Source of the DNA: Gammaproteobacteria bacterium
GTDB lineage: Bacteria; Gemmatimonadota; Gemmatimonadetes; Longimicrobiales; Gaopeijiaceae
Length of the DNA stretch: 12,524 nt
Reading direction: 5' to 3'
NCBI GenBank assembly: GCA_024638345.1
Contig: JAHEKL010000055.1
Coordinates: 1 to 12,524, forward strand
A model generated the notes under the pieces. It did not search any database, was not told where the DNA came from, and saw only the letters and a list, made by a program, of their open reading frames with translations. This document shows positions 1 to 8,486 of the stretch, piece after piece. Numbering within the stretch: position 1 is the stretch's first letter; each line of letters opens with the position of its first letter. The translations under genes were made by a program, and so were the position numbers.

Positions 1-47
1 CTGATCGCGCTGCGACGACTCCGGAGCGTCTCCACGCGCGTCGTCAT
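1..47 (-). CDS. pstA: PstA, phosphate ABC transporter permease (N-terminal fragment)
   Basis: Only the first 15 codons lie in the window; they read MTTRVETLRSRRSAI and then run off the left edge. The ATG overlaps the pstC stop codon as ATGA, the usual sign of translational coupling. PstA is the second membrane permease of the high-affinity phosphate importer and normally follows pstC. The call rests on gene order and the overlap, because 15 residues are too few to identify a family. The short, basic, Arg-rich start is compatible with the cytoplasmic N-terminus of a permease. Another gene cannot be excluded. Confidence 0.7.
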   Translation of the reverse strand, partial: MTTRVETLRSRRSAI

Positions 48-1036
48 CGGCGATGATCTCTTGCGGTCACGCGCCAGAGGAGCAGTTGAGCCATGATGTT
101 GACGAGGATCGTGATCCCGAAGAGGATCAGCGCGATCTCCATGAGAGCGGAGAGATAGAGCTCGCCAGTCGCCTCCGTGAACTCATTCGCCAACACGGAC
201 GCCATGGTGTAACCGGGGGCGAACAGCGACGCGGAGATCTCGGGCCGATTCCCGATGACCATCGTGATCGCCATAGTCTCGCCCAGCGCTCGTCCGAGAC
301 CCAGAATCGCGCCACCGATGATCCCTGGCAGCGCGTAGGGCAGAGCCACCTGCCACGTCATCTCCCATCGGGTGGCCCCGAGTGCCAGAGCGGCCTCGCG
401 CTGGTTCCGTGGGACCGCCTCCAGCACTTCGCGTGCCACTGCGGAGATGAAGGGGATGATCATGATAGAGAGGACTGCCGCGCCCGAGAGCATGCTGAAT
501 CCGTAGGCCGGTCCCTCGAAGAGGGGGATCATGTCCCCGAATCGACGGCTGATCGGTTCCTGGATGGCAAAACGCAGGAACGGGACCAGCACGAAGATGC
601 CCCAGAGCCCGTAGACCACGGATGGGATGGCTGCGAGCAACTCCGTGGCGAAAGCGACAGGGCGGGCGAGCCAGCGCGGAGCCAGCTCGGTGAGAAAGAT
701 GGCCAGACCCACCGAGAGCGGCACCGCGATCAGCAGGGCGAGGAAGGAAGAGACGATGGTGCCGTAAATGAAGGGAAGCGCGCCGAACTCCCGTAGCACG
801 GGGTTCCACTCCGAGCTGCCGATGAAGCTCCATGAGAATGCTCGAACGGAAGGCCAAGCCTCCTGTCCGATTCTCAGCACGATGAAAAAGAACAGCAGTG
901 GGAGGGTCATCCCGAAGCACTTCAGGAGTATCCCGTAGATCTGATCCCCAAGGTTGCCCCGCGTCCGGGAGGGGATGAGCGTGCGCATCCCGCTTCTCCG
1001 GGTCGTTGCGGTCGCGGGCTGGCTCGGGGGGGTCAT
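44..1036 (-). CDS. pstC: PstC, phosphate ABC transporter permease
   Basis: Inner-membrane permease of the PstSCAB phosphate importer; with PstA it forms the channel through which phosphate released by PstS passes, driven by the ATPase PstB. The 330-residue length is typical. A basic cytoplasmic N-terminus (about 1-35) is followed by hydrophobic segments near 36-57, 88-116, 127-153, 181-200, 232-258 and 293-321, giving the expected six spans. The cytoplasmic coupling loop is clear: EAALALGATRWEMTWQVALP at 214-233 is the EAA motif that docks on the ATPase, and GRALGETMAI follows. The ATG overlaps the pstS stop as ATGA, and the stop overlaps the pstA start in the same way, so the three should be translated from one mRNA. 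Met17 is a possible alternative start, but the overlap favours the one given. Confidence 0.95.
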   Translation of the reverse strand: MTPPSQPATATTRRSGMRTLIPSRTRGNLGDQIYGILLKCFGMTLPLLFFFIVLRIGQEAWPSVRAFSWSFIGSSEWNPVLREFGALPFIYGTIVSSFLALLIAVPLSVGLAIFLTELAPRWLARPVAFATELLAAIPSVVYGLWGIFVLVPFLRFAIQEPISRRFGDMIPLFEGPAYGFSMLSGAAVLSIMIIPFISAVAREVLEAVPRNQREAALALGATRWEMTWQVALPYALPGIIGGAILGLGRALGETMAITMVIGNRPEISASLFAPGYTMASVLANEFTEATGELYLSALMEIALILFGITILVNIMAQLLLWRVTARDHRR

Positions 1037-2187
1037 CCCAGGCGGACCGAGACCGGTTTGTCCCGGGACGACATCTCGAAGCTCCGATCTGGATCGATGA
1101 CCCGGCGATTCTCAGGGCCGCACGTCACGACCTTCATCGCGTTCATCGCGCGGACCCGGATCTCCATCGTCAGGGGCGCGTAGTTCAGCGCGACGGCGTC
1201 GTCCGCACCCTCCAACAGGACCCACTCGATGAGATCGAGCAGCGCCTCCGCCCGGCGGCACTCCTCCATGTGAGGCGATACCAGGAGATACGTCCAAGAG
1301 GCGATCGGATAGGCGTCGGGACCCTCCGCGTTCACGATCGAGAGGCGGAAGTCGTCATTCTCCGGAATTCGCTCTGCGAGGCTGGCCGCTGCGGCGGTGG
1401 TCGCATCGATGGACGGCATCACGAAGGTGCCGCTCCGATTCTGGATCGCAGCCATGGGGAGGTCGTTCTGTCGTGCGTAGATCTGCTCCACGTATCCGAT
1501 GGAGCCAGGCGTCTGGCGAACCTGACCGGTGACGCCTTCGTTTCCGCGAGCGCCCAGCCCCGTTGGCCAGCGCACCGCGTTTCCACGGCCTACGGCACCC
1601 AGCCAATCCGAGCTCACCTCGGACAGGTAGTCGGTGAAGACGTAGGTCGTGCCGGATCCGTCGGATCGGTGCACGGGAATGATGTCTCTGTCGGGTAGCG
1701 CGACACCGGGGTTCAAGGCTTGGATACGTGGGTCTTGCCACTGCTCGATCTCACCCAGAAAGATGGCCGCGATGGTCGAGGCATCCAGCCGAAGAGGGTC
1801 CTCCAGCCCGGGCAGATTGTACGTCACGGCTACCGATCCGATGACCGTCGGGATGCTCAGCGTGCCCGGAATCCTCGCCAGGTCCTCTTCCGTGAGGGGG
1901 GCGTCCGTGGCTCCGAAGTCGACGGTCTTCTCGATCATCTGACGAATGCCACCGCCGGAACCCACCGATTGGTAGTTGACACGCACAGGGTTCTCGGCCG
2001 AGTAGATCGAAAACCAGCGCGAATAGATGGGGTAGGGAAACGTCGCGCCTGCACCCGTCAGGGTGAGCTGGCTGCCGCTCGCCCCCGTTTCGCCGTTGGC
2101 CGCGCTCTCACTCGAGTCACGGCTCCAACAGCCTGCGACGCCCGTCATCATGAAGGCGACGATCAGTACTCCAAGTCCCTTGTTCAA
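1033..2187 (-). CDS. pstS: PstS, phosphate-binding lipoprotein of the Pst transporter
   Basis: Periplasmic phosphate receptor that hands phosphate to PstC/PstA. The start is TTG at 2187, chosen because a GAGGTG ribosome site lies 4 nt upstream (2192-2197) and because it yields a lipoprotein signal: MNKGLGVLIVAFMMTGVAGC, lipobox VAGC, lipidated Cys20. Family motifs follow in order: GAGATFPYPIY (45-55), QSVGSGGGIRQM (73-84), FGATDAPLT (91-99), HRSDGSGTTYVFTDYL (173-188) and GVTGQVRQTPGSIGYVE (218-234), which supply most phosphate-contacting loops. At 384 residues it is longer than E. coli PstS (346); residues about 346-384, containing Cys356, form a tail I do not recognise. It is the first pst gene and is probably under phosphate control through the upstream repeats. 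Confidence 0.95.
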   Translation of the reverse strand: MNKGLGVLIVAFMMTGVAGCWSRDSSESAANGETGASGSQLTLTGAGATFPYPIYSRWFSIYSAENPVRVNYQSVGSGGGIRQMIEKTVDFGATDAPLTEEDLARIPGTLSIPTVIGSVAVTYNLPGLEDPLRLDASTIAAIFLGEIEQWQDPRIQALNPGVALPDRDIIPVHRSDGSGTTYVFTDYLSEVSSDWLGAVGRGNAVRWPTGLGARGNEGVTGQVRQTPGSIGYVEQIYARQNDLPMAAIQNRSGTFVMPSIDATTAAAASLAERIPENDDFRLSIVNAEGPDAYPIASWTYLLVSPHMEECRRAEALLDLIEWVLLEGADDAVALNYAPLTMEIRVRAMNAMKVVTCGPENRRVIDPDRSFEMSSRDKPVSVRLG

Positions 2188-2191
2188 GCGA

Positions 2192-2197
2192 CACCTC
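2192..2197 (-). promoter_or_regulatory. Ribosome binding site deciding the TTG start of pstS
   Basis: On the minus strand this reads GAGGTG, with four bases (TCGC) before TTG. It is the best purine-rich match upstream of the signal peptide and supports the unusual TTG initiation codon. No ATG or GTG near the signal peptide gives a better start. Confidence 0.7.
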
Positions 2198-2258
2198 GCT
2201 GTTCTGTCCGACGAACCTCTTCGAAGCGACCAGAGCCGTCGACCCTGGCCAGAGCGAG

Positions 2259-2290
2259 GATACCGCTTCTTGGTAACAGAACGGTATCAA
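2259..2290 (-). promoter_or_regulatory. Candidate Pho box and inverted repeat upstream of pstS
   Basis: On the minus strand two 7-mers, TTGATAC (2284-2290) and CTGTTAC (2273-2279), lie in direct repeat with an 11-bp period. They share 5 of 7 positions. The second matches the E. coli PhoB half-site CTGTCAY at 6 of 7; the first is weaker. The same stretch holds a perfect 7-bp inverted repeat, GATACCG at 2259-2265 and CGGTATC at 2282-2288, with 16 bp between. The site is 72-103 bp upstream of the pstS TTG, a sensible place for an activator. I could not pair it with a convincing -35/-10. Phosphate control is inferred from the 11-bp repeat and the downstream genes. Confidence 0.4.
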
Positions 2291-2348
2291 GATGTCGTTC
2301 GCGACGTCACGACGCGCCGCTCACCTGTCCCTCGATCCCGCTGAACGA

Positions 2349-4382
2349 TCAGGCTCCGTTTCCGAGGTTGCGAGCGATCAACGCTTCCGGGTCGGGATCG
2401 CGACCCATGAACGCGCGAAACAGGACATCCGGATCGTCTCGGTCGCCAGCGGAAAGAATGATGTCCAAGTACCTGCGTCCGAGCTTCGGGTCGAAGACTC
2501 CGGAATCTCGGAACTGCGTGAACATGTCGGCCTCCAGCACCTCGGACCAAAGGTACGAGTAGTAAGATGCGGCGTATCCGCCAGAGAAGATGTGAAGGAA
2601 GGAAGGGAGCGGGTGCGCCTCCGCGAAGGCGCGACTGGGGGAGAACGGCTCGAGCAGGTCCGAGACGAAGTCCAACGGATCCCCGTGGCGCGACAACTCG
2701 TATTCCGTGTGTAACGCGAGGTCGAGGGTTCCGAACCCCAATTGCCGCATCTGCCTCCACCCACCCATGAATCGCCGCGCCTTGAGCATGCGTTCGAACA
2801 GGCTGTCGGGGAATGCTTCTCCCGTCTCCCAGTGGCGGGCGAGCAGGTCGAGAGGCCCACGCTCCCAGGCCCAGTTCTGGAGGAGTTGTGAGGGCAGCTC
2901 GACCCAGTCCCAGGCGACGCTCACGCCGCCTCTGCGGGCGATCGGGACCCTCGACGTCAGGTGGTGAAGCAGGTGCCCGAATTCGTGGAAAAGCGTCTCC
3001 ACGTCGCGGTGAGTCAGTAGGGCGGGTCGGTCTCCATCGCCGGGTGGGAAGTTCGCGCAGATTACCGCGAGATGCGGCTCGAACGAGCCGTCCGGTTGCG
3101 GGCCACCGTAGATGAAATCGTTCATCCACGCGCCCTGACGCTTCTCCTTGCGGGGGAAGAAGTCGGTGTAGAAGCCTCCGAGCAGGGTCCCCTCCTCGTC
3201 CCAAAGCTCGAAGTAGTGCGCGTCCTGGTGCCAGGTTTCCTGCACAGCCTTAGGCTTAACCCTAAGTCCGAACAGCTGTTCGACGATCTCGAACAACCCC
3301 TGCTGGACGGAGCCGAGAGCGAAGTACGGTCGCAGCTCTTCCTGATCCAGGTCGAAGCGCTCACGCCTCATCCGCTCGATGAGAAACGACACGTCCCACG
3401 GTTCCAGAGTCTCGATCTCGTGTCGTCGTGCGTATTGGCGAAGTTCCGCGAGATCTCGCTCCCAATACGGTCGCGTTCGCTCTGCGATTCCGGAGATGAA
3501 CTCTCGCGCTCGAAGCCCCGATCCGACCATTTGCTCCTCGAGGCGGTAGTCCGGGAAGTCCGGGTAGCCGAGGAGCCGGGCCTTCTCTCGTCGCAGCTCC
3601 AAGATCTTCGGGATGAGCGGGCGGTTGTCCGTGGGGTCCTGGGTTCCTCGGGTCAGATAGGCGGAGTGGATCTCGGCCCGCAGGGCCCGATCCTCCGCAT
3701 GTCGGAGCACCGCTTCGACTGAGGGCTGGTCCAGTGTGATGCGCCACCCTTCCTGACCCGCCTCGGAAGCGCTTGCTTCGAAGCGATTCTTGGCATCCTC
3801 CGGAATACCCCGGAGACGTTCGAGGTCCGTGATCGCGAGGGAGTAGGCGACTGTCGCATCGAGCACGTTCTCTGAGAAGGTCTGCCGCAGTCTCGCGAGC
3901 TCGACATCGATCTCCTCGAGCCTCTTACGATCCTCGGGGCCGAGATCGGCTCCCTCTCGGCGGAAGTCCCGAATCGTGCGCGCTAGATGACGGCTACGGA
4001 GATGATCCAATTCGGCGGCCTCTGCGCTCTTCTCGAGCCCCTTCAGGCGCCGCCATAGCCCTTCGTGGAGATAGACCCAAGACCAGAAGCGCGTGAGCTC
4101 AGGCAGGACTTCGCCCCAGGCCTCCCGGAGCTCGGGCGTCTCCGCGACTCCCAACAGGTGCAGTATCGGAGTCGTTGCCCGGCCGACACGCTCTGTGAGC
4201 TGATCGAGGGGTCCCAGGACCGTGTCCCAGCTGGGCGGAGACTCCTCTTCTGCCAGATGCTCGACGCGGACGCGGGCTTCCTCGAGTACCGTCCGAATTC
4301 CTGGAACGACGTGCTCCGCCCGGATCCGCTGGAACGGGATCGGAAACGAGACGTCCAGGAGGGGGTTTGCGGCTTTGGTCAT
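2349..4382 (-). CDS. prlC: M3 family zinc metallopeptidase, oligopeptidase A type
   Basis: Soluble zinc endopeptidase that cuts short peptides left by proteases or by signal peptide processing; there is no signal peptide, so it should act in the cytoplasm. The 677-residue length matches E. coli oligopeptidase A. The active site is intact: HEFGH at 466-470 (zinc ligands His466 and His470, catalytic Glu467) and Glu495 in VELPSQLLQNW as third ligand. HIFSGGYAASYYSYLWSEVL (597-616) is the substrate-binding His/Tyr segment typical of M3A enzymes. The long helical N-terminal half fits the lid domain. The ATG lies 22 nt after the msrA stop with no obvious Shine-Dalgarno, suggesting expression through the msrA transcript. 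A dipeptidyl carboxypeptidase (Dcp) is the main alternative within M3, so the symbol is tentative. Confidence 0.9.
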   Translation of the reverse strand: MTKAANPLLDVSFPIPFQRIRAEHVVPGIRTVLEEARVRVEHLAEEESPPSWDTVLGPLDQLTERVGRATTPILHLLGVAETPELREAWGEVLPELTRFWSWVYLHEGLWRRLKGLEKSAEAAELDHLRSRHLARTIRDFRREGADLGPEDRKRLEEIDVELARLRQTFSENVLDATVAYSLAITDLERLRGIPEDAKNRFEASASEAGQEGWRITLDQPSVEAVLRHAEDRALRAEIHSAYLTRGTQDPTDNRPLIPKILELRREKARLLGYPDFPDYRLEEQMVGSGLRAREFISGIAERTRPYWERDLAELRQYARRHEIETLEPWDVSFLIERMRRERFDLDQEELRPYFALGSVQQGLFEIVEQLFGLRVKPKAVQETWHQDAHYFELWDEEGTLLGGFYTDFFPRKEKRQGAWMNDFIYGGPQPDGSFEPHLAVICANFPPGDGDRPALLTHRDVETLFHEFGHLLHHLTSRVPIARRGGVSVAWDWVELPSQLLQNWAWERGPLDLLARHWETGEAFPDSLFERMLKARRFMGGWRQMRQLGFGTLDLALHTEYELSRHGDPLDFVSDLLEPFSPSRAFAEAHPLPSFLHIFSGGYAASYYSYLWSEVLEADMFTQFRDSGVFDPKLGRRYLDIILSAGDRDDPDVLFRAFMGRDPDPEALIARNLGNGA

Positions 4383-4404
4383 AGGGGTGCTCGAGGGAAG
4401 CGAT

Positions 4405-4956
4405 TCAGTCTTCGAATAGATGCCCGAGGCCAGCCCGGGCCTTCGCCATCTTTGGAGAAATGACGATCTGGCAGTAGGGTTGCTGCGGGTTTTTCCGATA
4501 GTAGTCGTCGTGCTCCGGCTCCGCCTCGTGGAACGTCTCGAGCGGGGCGAGCTCGGTGACCACCGGATCGGACCAGCGGCTCTCCGAATCCAGCTCCTGG
4601 ATCAGCTCGCGAGCGATCCGCTCCTGTTCGTCGTCCGTATATAGGATGATGGACCGATATTGGGGACCCACGTCCGCGCCCTGCCGGTTCGGCGTCGTCG
4701 GATCGTGGATGGTGAAGAACACATCGAGCAGTGTACGAAACGAGATCACCGTCGAGTCGTAAGTGATCCTGACGACCTCCGCGTGCCCCGTGGCCCCCCC
4801 GCAAACTAGACGATAGGTGGGTTTCGGGTGGTGACCACCTGCGTATCCCGAGCTCACCCGACGCACCCCGCGGAGTCTCTGGAAGACCGCCTCCAAGCAC
4901 CAAAAACAGCCCCCGCCGAGAACCGTGAACGCCTCGTCCTGACCAGCGTGCGTCAC
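4405..4956 (-). CDS. msrA: Peptide-methionine (S)-S-oxide reductase MsrA
   Basis: Repairs oxidised proteins by reducing methionine-S-sulfoxide back to methionine with thioredoxin-type electrons. The 183-residue protein carries the catalytic motif GGGCFWCLEAVF at 14-25 with nucleophile Cys17, the GHAEVV box at 57-62 with the conserved acid Glu60, QYRSIILY (99-106) and the C-terminal FHEAEPEHDDYYRKNP (142-157). Cys20, Cys52 and Cys162 are candidate resolving cysteines; the position before GGATGHAE is Cys52. The GTG start overlaps the dnaE stop (GTGA), and the catalytic motif so close to the N-terminus leaves little room for a later start. There is no signal peptide, so it is cytoplasmic. No msrB or fusion partner is visible. 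Confidence 0.95.
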   Translation of the reverse strand: MTHAGQDEAFTVLGGGCFWCLEAVFQRLRGVRRVSSGYAGGHHPKPTYRLVCGGATGHAEVVRITYDSTVISFRTLLDVFFTIHDPTTPNRQGADVGPQYRSIILYTDDEQERIARELIQELDSESRWSDPVVTELAPLETFHEAEPEHDDYYRKNPQQPYCQIVISPKMAKARAGLGHLFED

Positions 4957-7900
4957 GGCGCGGCCCTGACGAGGTGGACCTCGGCCTCCCCGAAGATCTC
5001 CCGCAGCCCATGGAGCGCATCGGTCCCAGGGTCCACCTTCAGGCTTCTCGAGCGAAGCTTCGGTGTCGAATCAACGCCGTTCTTGAGGTGAACCTCGAGG
5101 GGAGCGGGCCCCGGGTGATCGTCCAGCACTCTACGAGCCTTGCCCAGGAGCTCCTTCGAGAGATCGCCTCCGGCCGGAAGATCGATTGCCACCGCGACCC
5201 GTCCGCTACTGACTACTTCGGCCAGCGGTAGTGCTCCATCAAGGAAGATCGGAGGGTCCTCCTCGTCGCGTTCCCGATTCGAGACGGTTCCCCGCAGGAG
5301 CACGACGGCATCCTGCTGAAGGAGGTCGCGAGCTCGGTTCCAGGCTTCCCCGAAGGCGAGAACGGATGCCGTGCCGCTGAAGTCTTCAACGGTCAGCCTG
5401 CCCCATTCCGAGTTGTCCTTCCTCAGGATCTGGCGCGTCACCTTGGTCACCACACAGGGGAGCTCGATATCCTGTCCCGAGAAATCGCGAAGATTCGTGG
5501 TGCGGACAGGCTCGAACGCCCGGGCCAGGTCTTGGAACCGATCGAGCGGGTGTCCCGAGATGAAGAACCCTACGGCCTCTTTCTCGCGGGCCAAGCGCTC
5601 TGCTTCGGACCACTTCGGAACGTCTGGCAACGCAAGGTGAGTCGGCTCGACCTCTCCAGTGACGGCCTCGAAGAGGGAGGCTTGGCCTGCGGCGGCTTCC
5701 AGCTCACGCGCCTGTACCTCCGCGTATGCCAGATCGAGTCCCGCCAGGAGTTGGGCGCGATGGCCGAAGGAGTCGAGTGCACCGGCCGCGATGAGCGCTT
5801 CGCAAGCCCGCTTGTTCAAGGCCCGAAGATCGATTCGATCCAGGAAATCGAAGAGGCTGGTGAACGGCTCCGAGTCCTCCCGGGCGGCGAGGATGGATTG
5901 CACGGCTCCCGCCCCGACTCCCCGCACCGCGCCCAGGCCGAACCGTACCTGGCCCTTCTCGGTGACGGTGAACTTCCAACCGGACTCGTTCACGTCCGGA
6001 GGAAGTACCTCGAGCGGCCGCTCCAACCCCGGAACGAACCGAGGTAGCTCGCGACACTCCGAGATGTACTTGACGACATCGTCGGTCTTGTCGAGCACGG
6101 ACGAGAGAAGCGCCGCCATGTATTCCGCTGGATAGTGCGCCTTGAGCCAGGCGGTCTGGTAGGCCAGCACGGAGTAGGCGACGCTGTGACTCCGATTGAA
6201 GCCGTATCGACCGAAGGTCTCGATCTGCTCGGACAGCTGCTCGGCCACCTCTCGTTCCACACCCCGCTCGACCGCTCGTTGGACGAACTTGCCGAGCTCC
6301 GCGCGGATCAGCGCCGGGATCTTCTTTCCCACCGCTTTTCGGAGCACGTCCGCTTCGGCGAGTGAGAAGCCCGCGAGGATGTTCGCGATCCGCATGACCT
6401 GCTCTTGGTAGACGATGACCCCGTAGGTCGTGGACAGGGTCTTCTCCAGATCGGGATGCGGATAGCGCACCAGCTCCTGACCGACCTTCCTTCGGACATA
6501 GACATCGGCCATCCCCGAATCGAGCGGCCCGGGCCGTATGAGCGCGTTCGTGGCTACGAGGTCCTCGAACCGGTCACAGCGCATCGCACGGAGCTTCTCC
6601 GAAGCCAAGCTCGATTCGAACTGGAAGACACCGGCCGTGCCTCCCTTGGCCAACATCTCGTAGACGTCGGGGTCGTCTCGGGGGGCGACGTCCATGGTAT
6701 CGTACGTCTGGTTCGAGACCGGGTCGCGGAGCTCTCCGCGGCTCCGCTTCACCATCTCCGTCGCGTCCTGAATGACGGTGAGCGTCTTGAGACCGAGGAA
6801 GTCCATCTTGAGCATTCCGACGTCCTCGAGGCAGTTCATGTCGTACTGGGTCACCACCACGGTGTCGGAGCCGTCGTTCGAGCTGCCCCCGCGGGTCTGC
6901 TGAACACACAGGGGGACGTATTCGTCGAGGGGGCCGGGTGCGATGACCACGCCGGCCGCATGCACCGAGGCGTGTCGGGACAGTCCCTCCAAGGTCTTCG
7001 AATAGTCGAACAGCTTCCGGTGGCGCTCATCCTGCTCGTAGAGCTTCTTGACGTCCGGGAGCTTCTCCACGGCCTGCTTCACGGTGAAGCTCTGGTTAGG
7101 CTGATTGGGGATCATCTTCGCGATGCGGTCGGTTTCCGCGGGCTCGAAACCCAGGACTCGACCTACGTCCCGGACGACGGCCCGCGACTTCATGGTGCCG
7201 AAGGTGATGATCTGTCCGACCGCATCCTGACCGTACTTCTGTCGGACGTACTCGATGACCCGACCCCGATTCTCGAAGCAGAAGTCGATGTCGATGTCCG
7301 GCATCGACACTCGCTCGGGATTGAGGAATCGCTCGAACAGGAGATCGAACTCGAGCGGATCGATGTTCGTGATTCCGAGCGCGTAACTGACGAGCGAGCC
7401 GGCGGCGGATCCACGGCCCGGCCCGACCGGAATCCCATTCTGCCGCGCCCATCGGATGAAGTCCCAGGTGATGAGGAAGTATCCGGAGTATCCGGTCTCG
7501 AGAATCACGCCCAGCTCGTACTCGAGGCGTTCCTCGACTTCGGCGGGAAGCGGATTCCCGTATCGTTCGAAGGCACCTTGAGTGGCCAGGTGCACGAGGT
7601 ATTCGCCCTCGCTCGCGTGGCTCTCGGGAAGGGGGAACGCCGGAACGTGGTAGGTCTTGTCGAAGTCGAGGTCGACCTGATCCGCGATCGCGAGAGTTCT
7701 CTCGACCACGTCGGGCCGCTCGGGGAATGCGGCGCGCATCTCCTCGGGGCTCTTGAGGTACAGGCCCTCGTCGTAGCGCATACGTCCCGGATCGGACTTG
7801 TCCTTTCGGAGACCGATGCAGAGAAGAGTGTCGTGAGCCTCGTGGTCGCCTGCCTCCAGGAAGTGCGCATCGTTCGTCACGATGACGGGCAGCCCGACCT

Positions 7901-8486
7901 CATCGGCGAGTGAGAAGATCTTTTCGTTCAGCTCCGCTTGACCGTCGCTGTCGTGTGCCTGGACCTCGAGATAGTAGCGGCCGTCGAACACGTCGGCGTA
8001 CCAAGCTGCCGTCTCGCGCGCGGCCTCGTCACTCCCGTCCATGAGATGTCTGGCTACTTCACCCGCCATACATGCGGACGAGACGATGAGGCCGTCCGAG
8101 TAACGCTCCAACAGTTCCCGGTCGACACGCGGTCGGTGATAGAATCCCTCGGTATATCCGAGGGAGGAGAGCTTCACGAGGTTGCGGTATCCCTGCCGAT
8201 CGCGTGCGAGGAGAACCAGGTGGTAATACGCTCGATGCCCCGAGCCTCCTCGACTTCGTTCGCGCCGGTCTCCGGGCGCGACGTAGGCTTCCATTCCGAG
8301 GATGGGCTTGATGCCTGCGCGCCGAGCTCGCTTCTGAAAGGCCCACGCACCGAATAGGCACCCATGGTCGGTCAGGGCGAGCGCGGGCATCTCGAAGTGC
8401 AGAGCCCGCTTGACTAGATCGTCGAGCCGGTTGGCTCCATCCAGGAGGGAGTATTCGGAATGGGTGTGGAGGTGGACGAACGACAC
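4953..8486 (-). CDS. dnaE: DNA polymerase III subunit alpha (DnaE)
   Basis: Replicative polymerase, 1177 residues, full length for DnaE (E. coli 1160). The N-terminal PHP domain (about 1-280) keeps likely metal ligands: HLH at 5-7, Asp16, DHG at 40-42, Glu66, His89, Cys139 and NDAHF at 205-209. The palm holds GPGRGSAAGSLVSYALGI (355-372), PDIDIDF (396-402, two catalytic acids) and MDFLGLKTL (561-569, third acid Asp562). Later come a helix-hairpin-helix around 849-866, the internal clamp-binding motif QASLF (935-939), an OB fold (about 1006-1080) and a C-terminal tau-binding region. The GTG start is chosen because it puts HLHTHSEYS where DnaE proteins begin; no strong ribosome site is visible. 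The stop overlaps msrA. It is the DnaE1 type, not PolC or DnaE2. Confidence 0.97.
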   Translation of the reverse strand: MSFVHLHTHSEYSLLDGANRLDDLVKRALHFEMPALALTDHGCLFGAWAFQKRARRAGIKPILGMEAYVAPGDRRERSRGGSGHRAYYHLVLLARDRQGYRNLVKLSSLGYTEGFYHRPRVDRELLERYSDGLIVSSACMAGEVARHLMDGSDEAARETAAWYADVFDGRYYLEVQAHDSDGQAELNEKIFSLADEVGLPVIVTNDAHFLEAGDHEAHDTLLCIGLRKDKSDPGRMRYDEGLYLKSPEEMRAAFPERPDVVERTLAIADQVDLDFDKTYHVPAFPLPESHASEGEYLVHLATQGAFERYGNPLPAEVEERLEYELGVILETGYSGYFLITWDFIRWARQNGIPVGPGRGSAAGSLVSYALGITNIDPLEFDLLFERFLNPERVSMPDIDIDFCFENRGRVIEYVRQKYGQDAVGQIITFGTMKSRAVVRDVGRVLGFEPAETDRIAKMIPNQPNQSFTVKQAVEKLPDVKKLYEQDERHRKLFDYSKTLEGLSRHASVHAAGVVIAPGPLDEYVPLCVQQTRGGSSNDGSDTVVVTQYDMNCLEDVGMLKMDFLGLKTLTVIQDATEMVKRSRGELRDPVSNQTYDTMDVAPRDDPDVYEMLAKGGTAGVFQFESSLASEKLRAMRCDRFEDLVATNALIRPGPLDSGMADVYVRRKVGQELVRYPHPDLEKTLSTTYGVIVYQEQVMRIANILAGFSLAEADVLRKAVGKKIPALIRAELGKFVQRAVERGVEREVAEQLSEQIETFGRYGFNRSHSVAYSVLAYQTAWLKAHYPAEYMAALLSSVLDKTDDVVKYISECRELPRFVPGLERPLEVLPPDVNESGWKFTVTEKGQVRFGLGAVRGVGAGAVQSILAAREDSEPFTSLFDFLDRIDLRALNKRACEALIAAGALDSFGHRAQLLAGLDLAYAEVQARELEAAAGQASLFEAVTGEVEPTHLALPDVPKWSEAERLAREKEAVGFFISGHPLDRFQDLARAFEPVRTTNLRDFSGQDIELPCVVTKVTRQILRKDNSEWGRLTVEDFSGTASVLAFGEAWNRARDLLQQDAVVLLRGTVSNRERDEEDPPIFLDGALPLAEVVSSGRVAVAIDLPAGGDLSKELLGKARRVLDDHPGPAPLEVHLKNGVDSTPKLRSRSLKVDPGTDALHGLREIFGEAEVHLVRAAP

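Noticed and set aside
53..796. Long + strand open frames antisense to pstC, and similar ones over pstS, dnaE and the oligopeptidase
   Set aside because: They are mirror frames of strongly identified genes in GC-rich DNA, with charged, low-complexity translations and no family motifs.
3248..3268. AT-richer inverted repeat (CTTAGG...CCTAAG) inside the oligopeptidase gene
   Set aside because: It encodes conserved-looking protein (LRVKPKA) in frame; the short symmetry is probably incidental.
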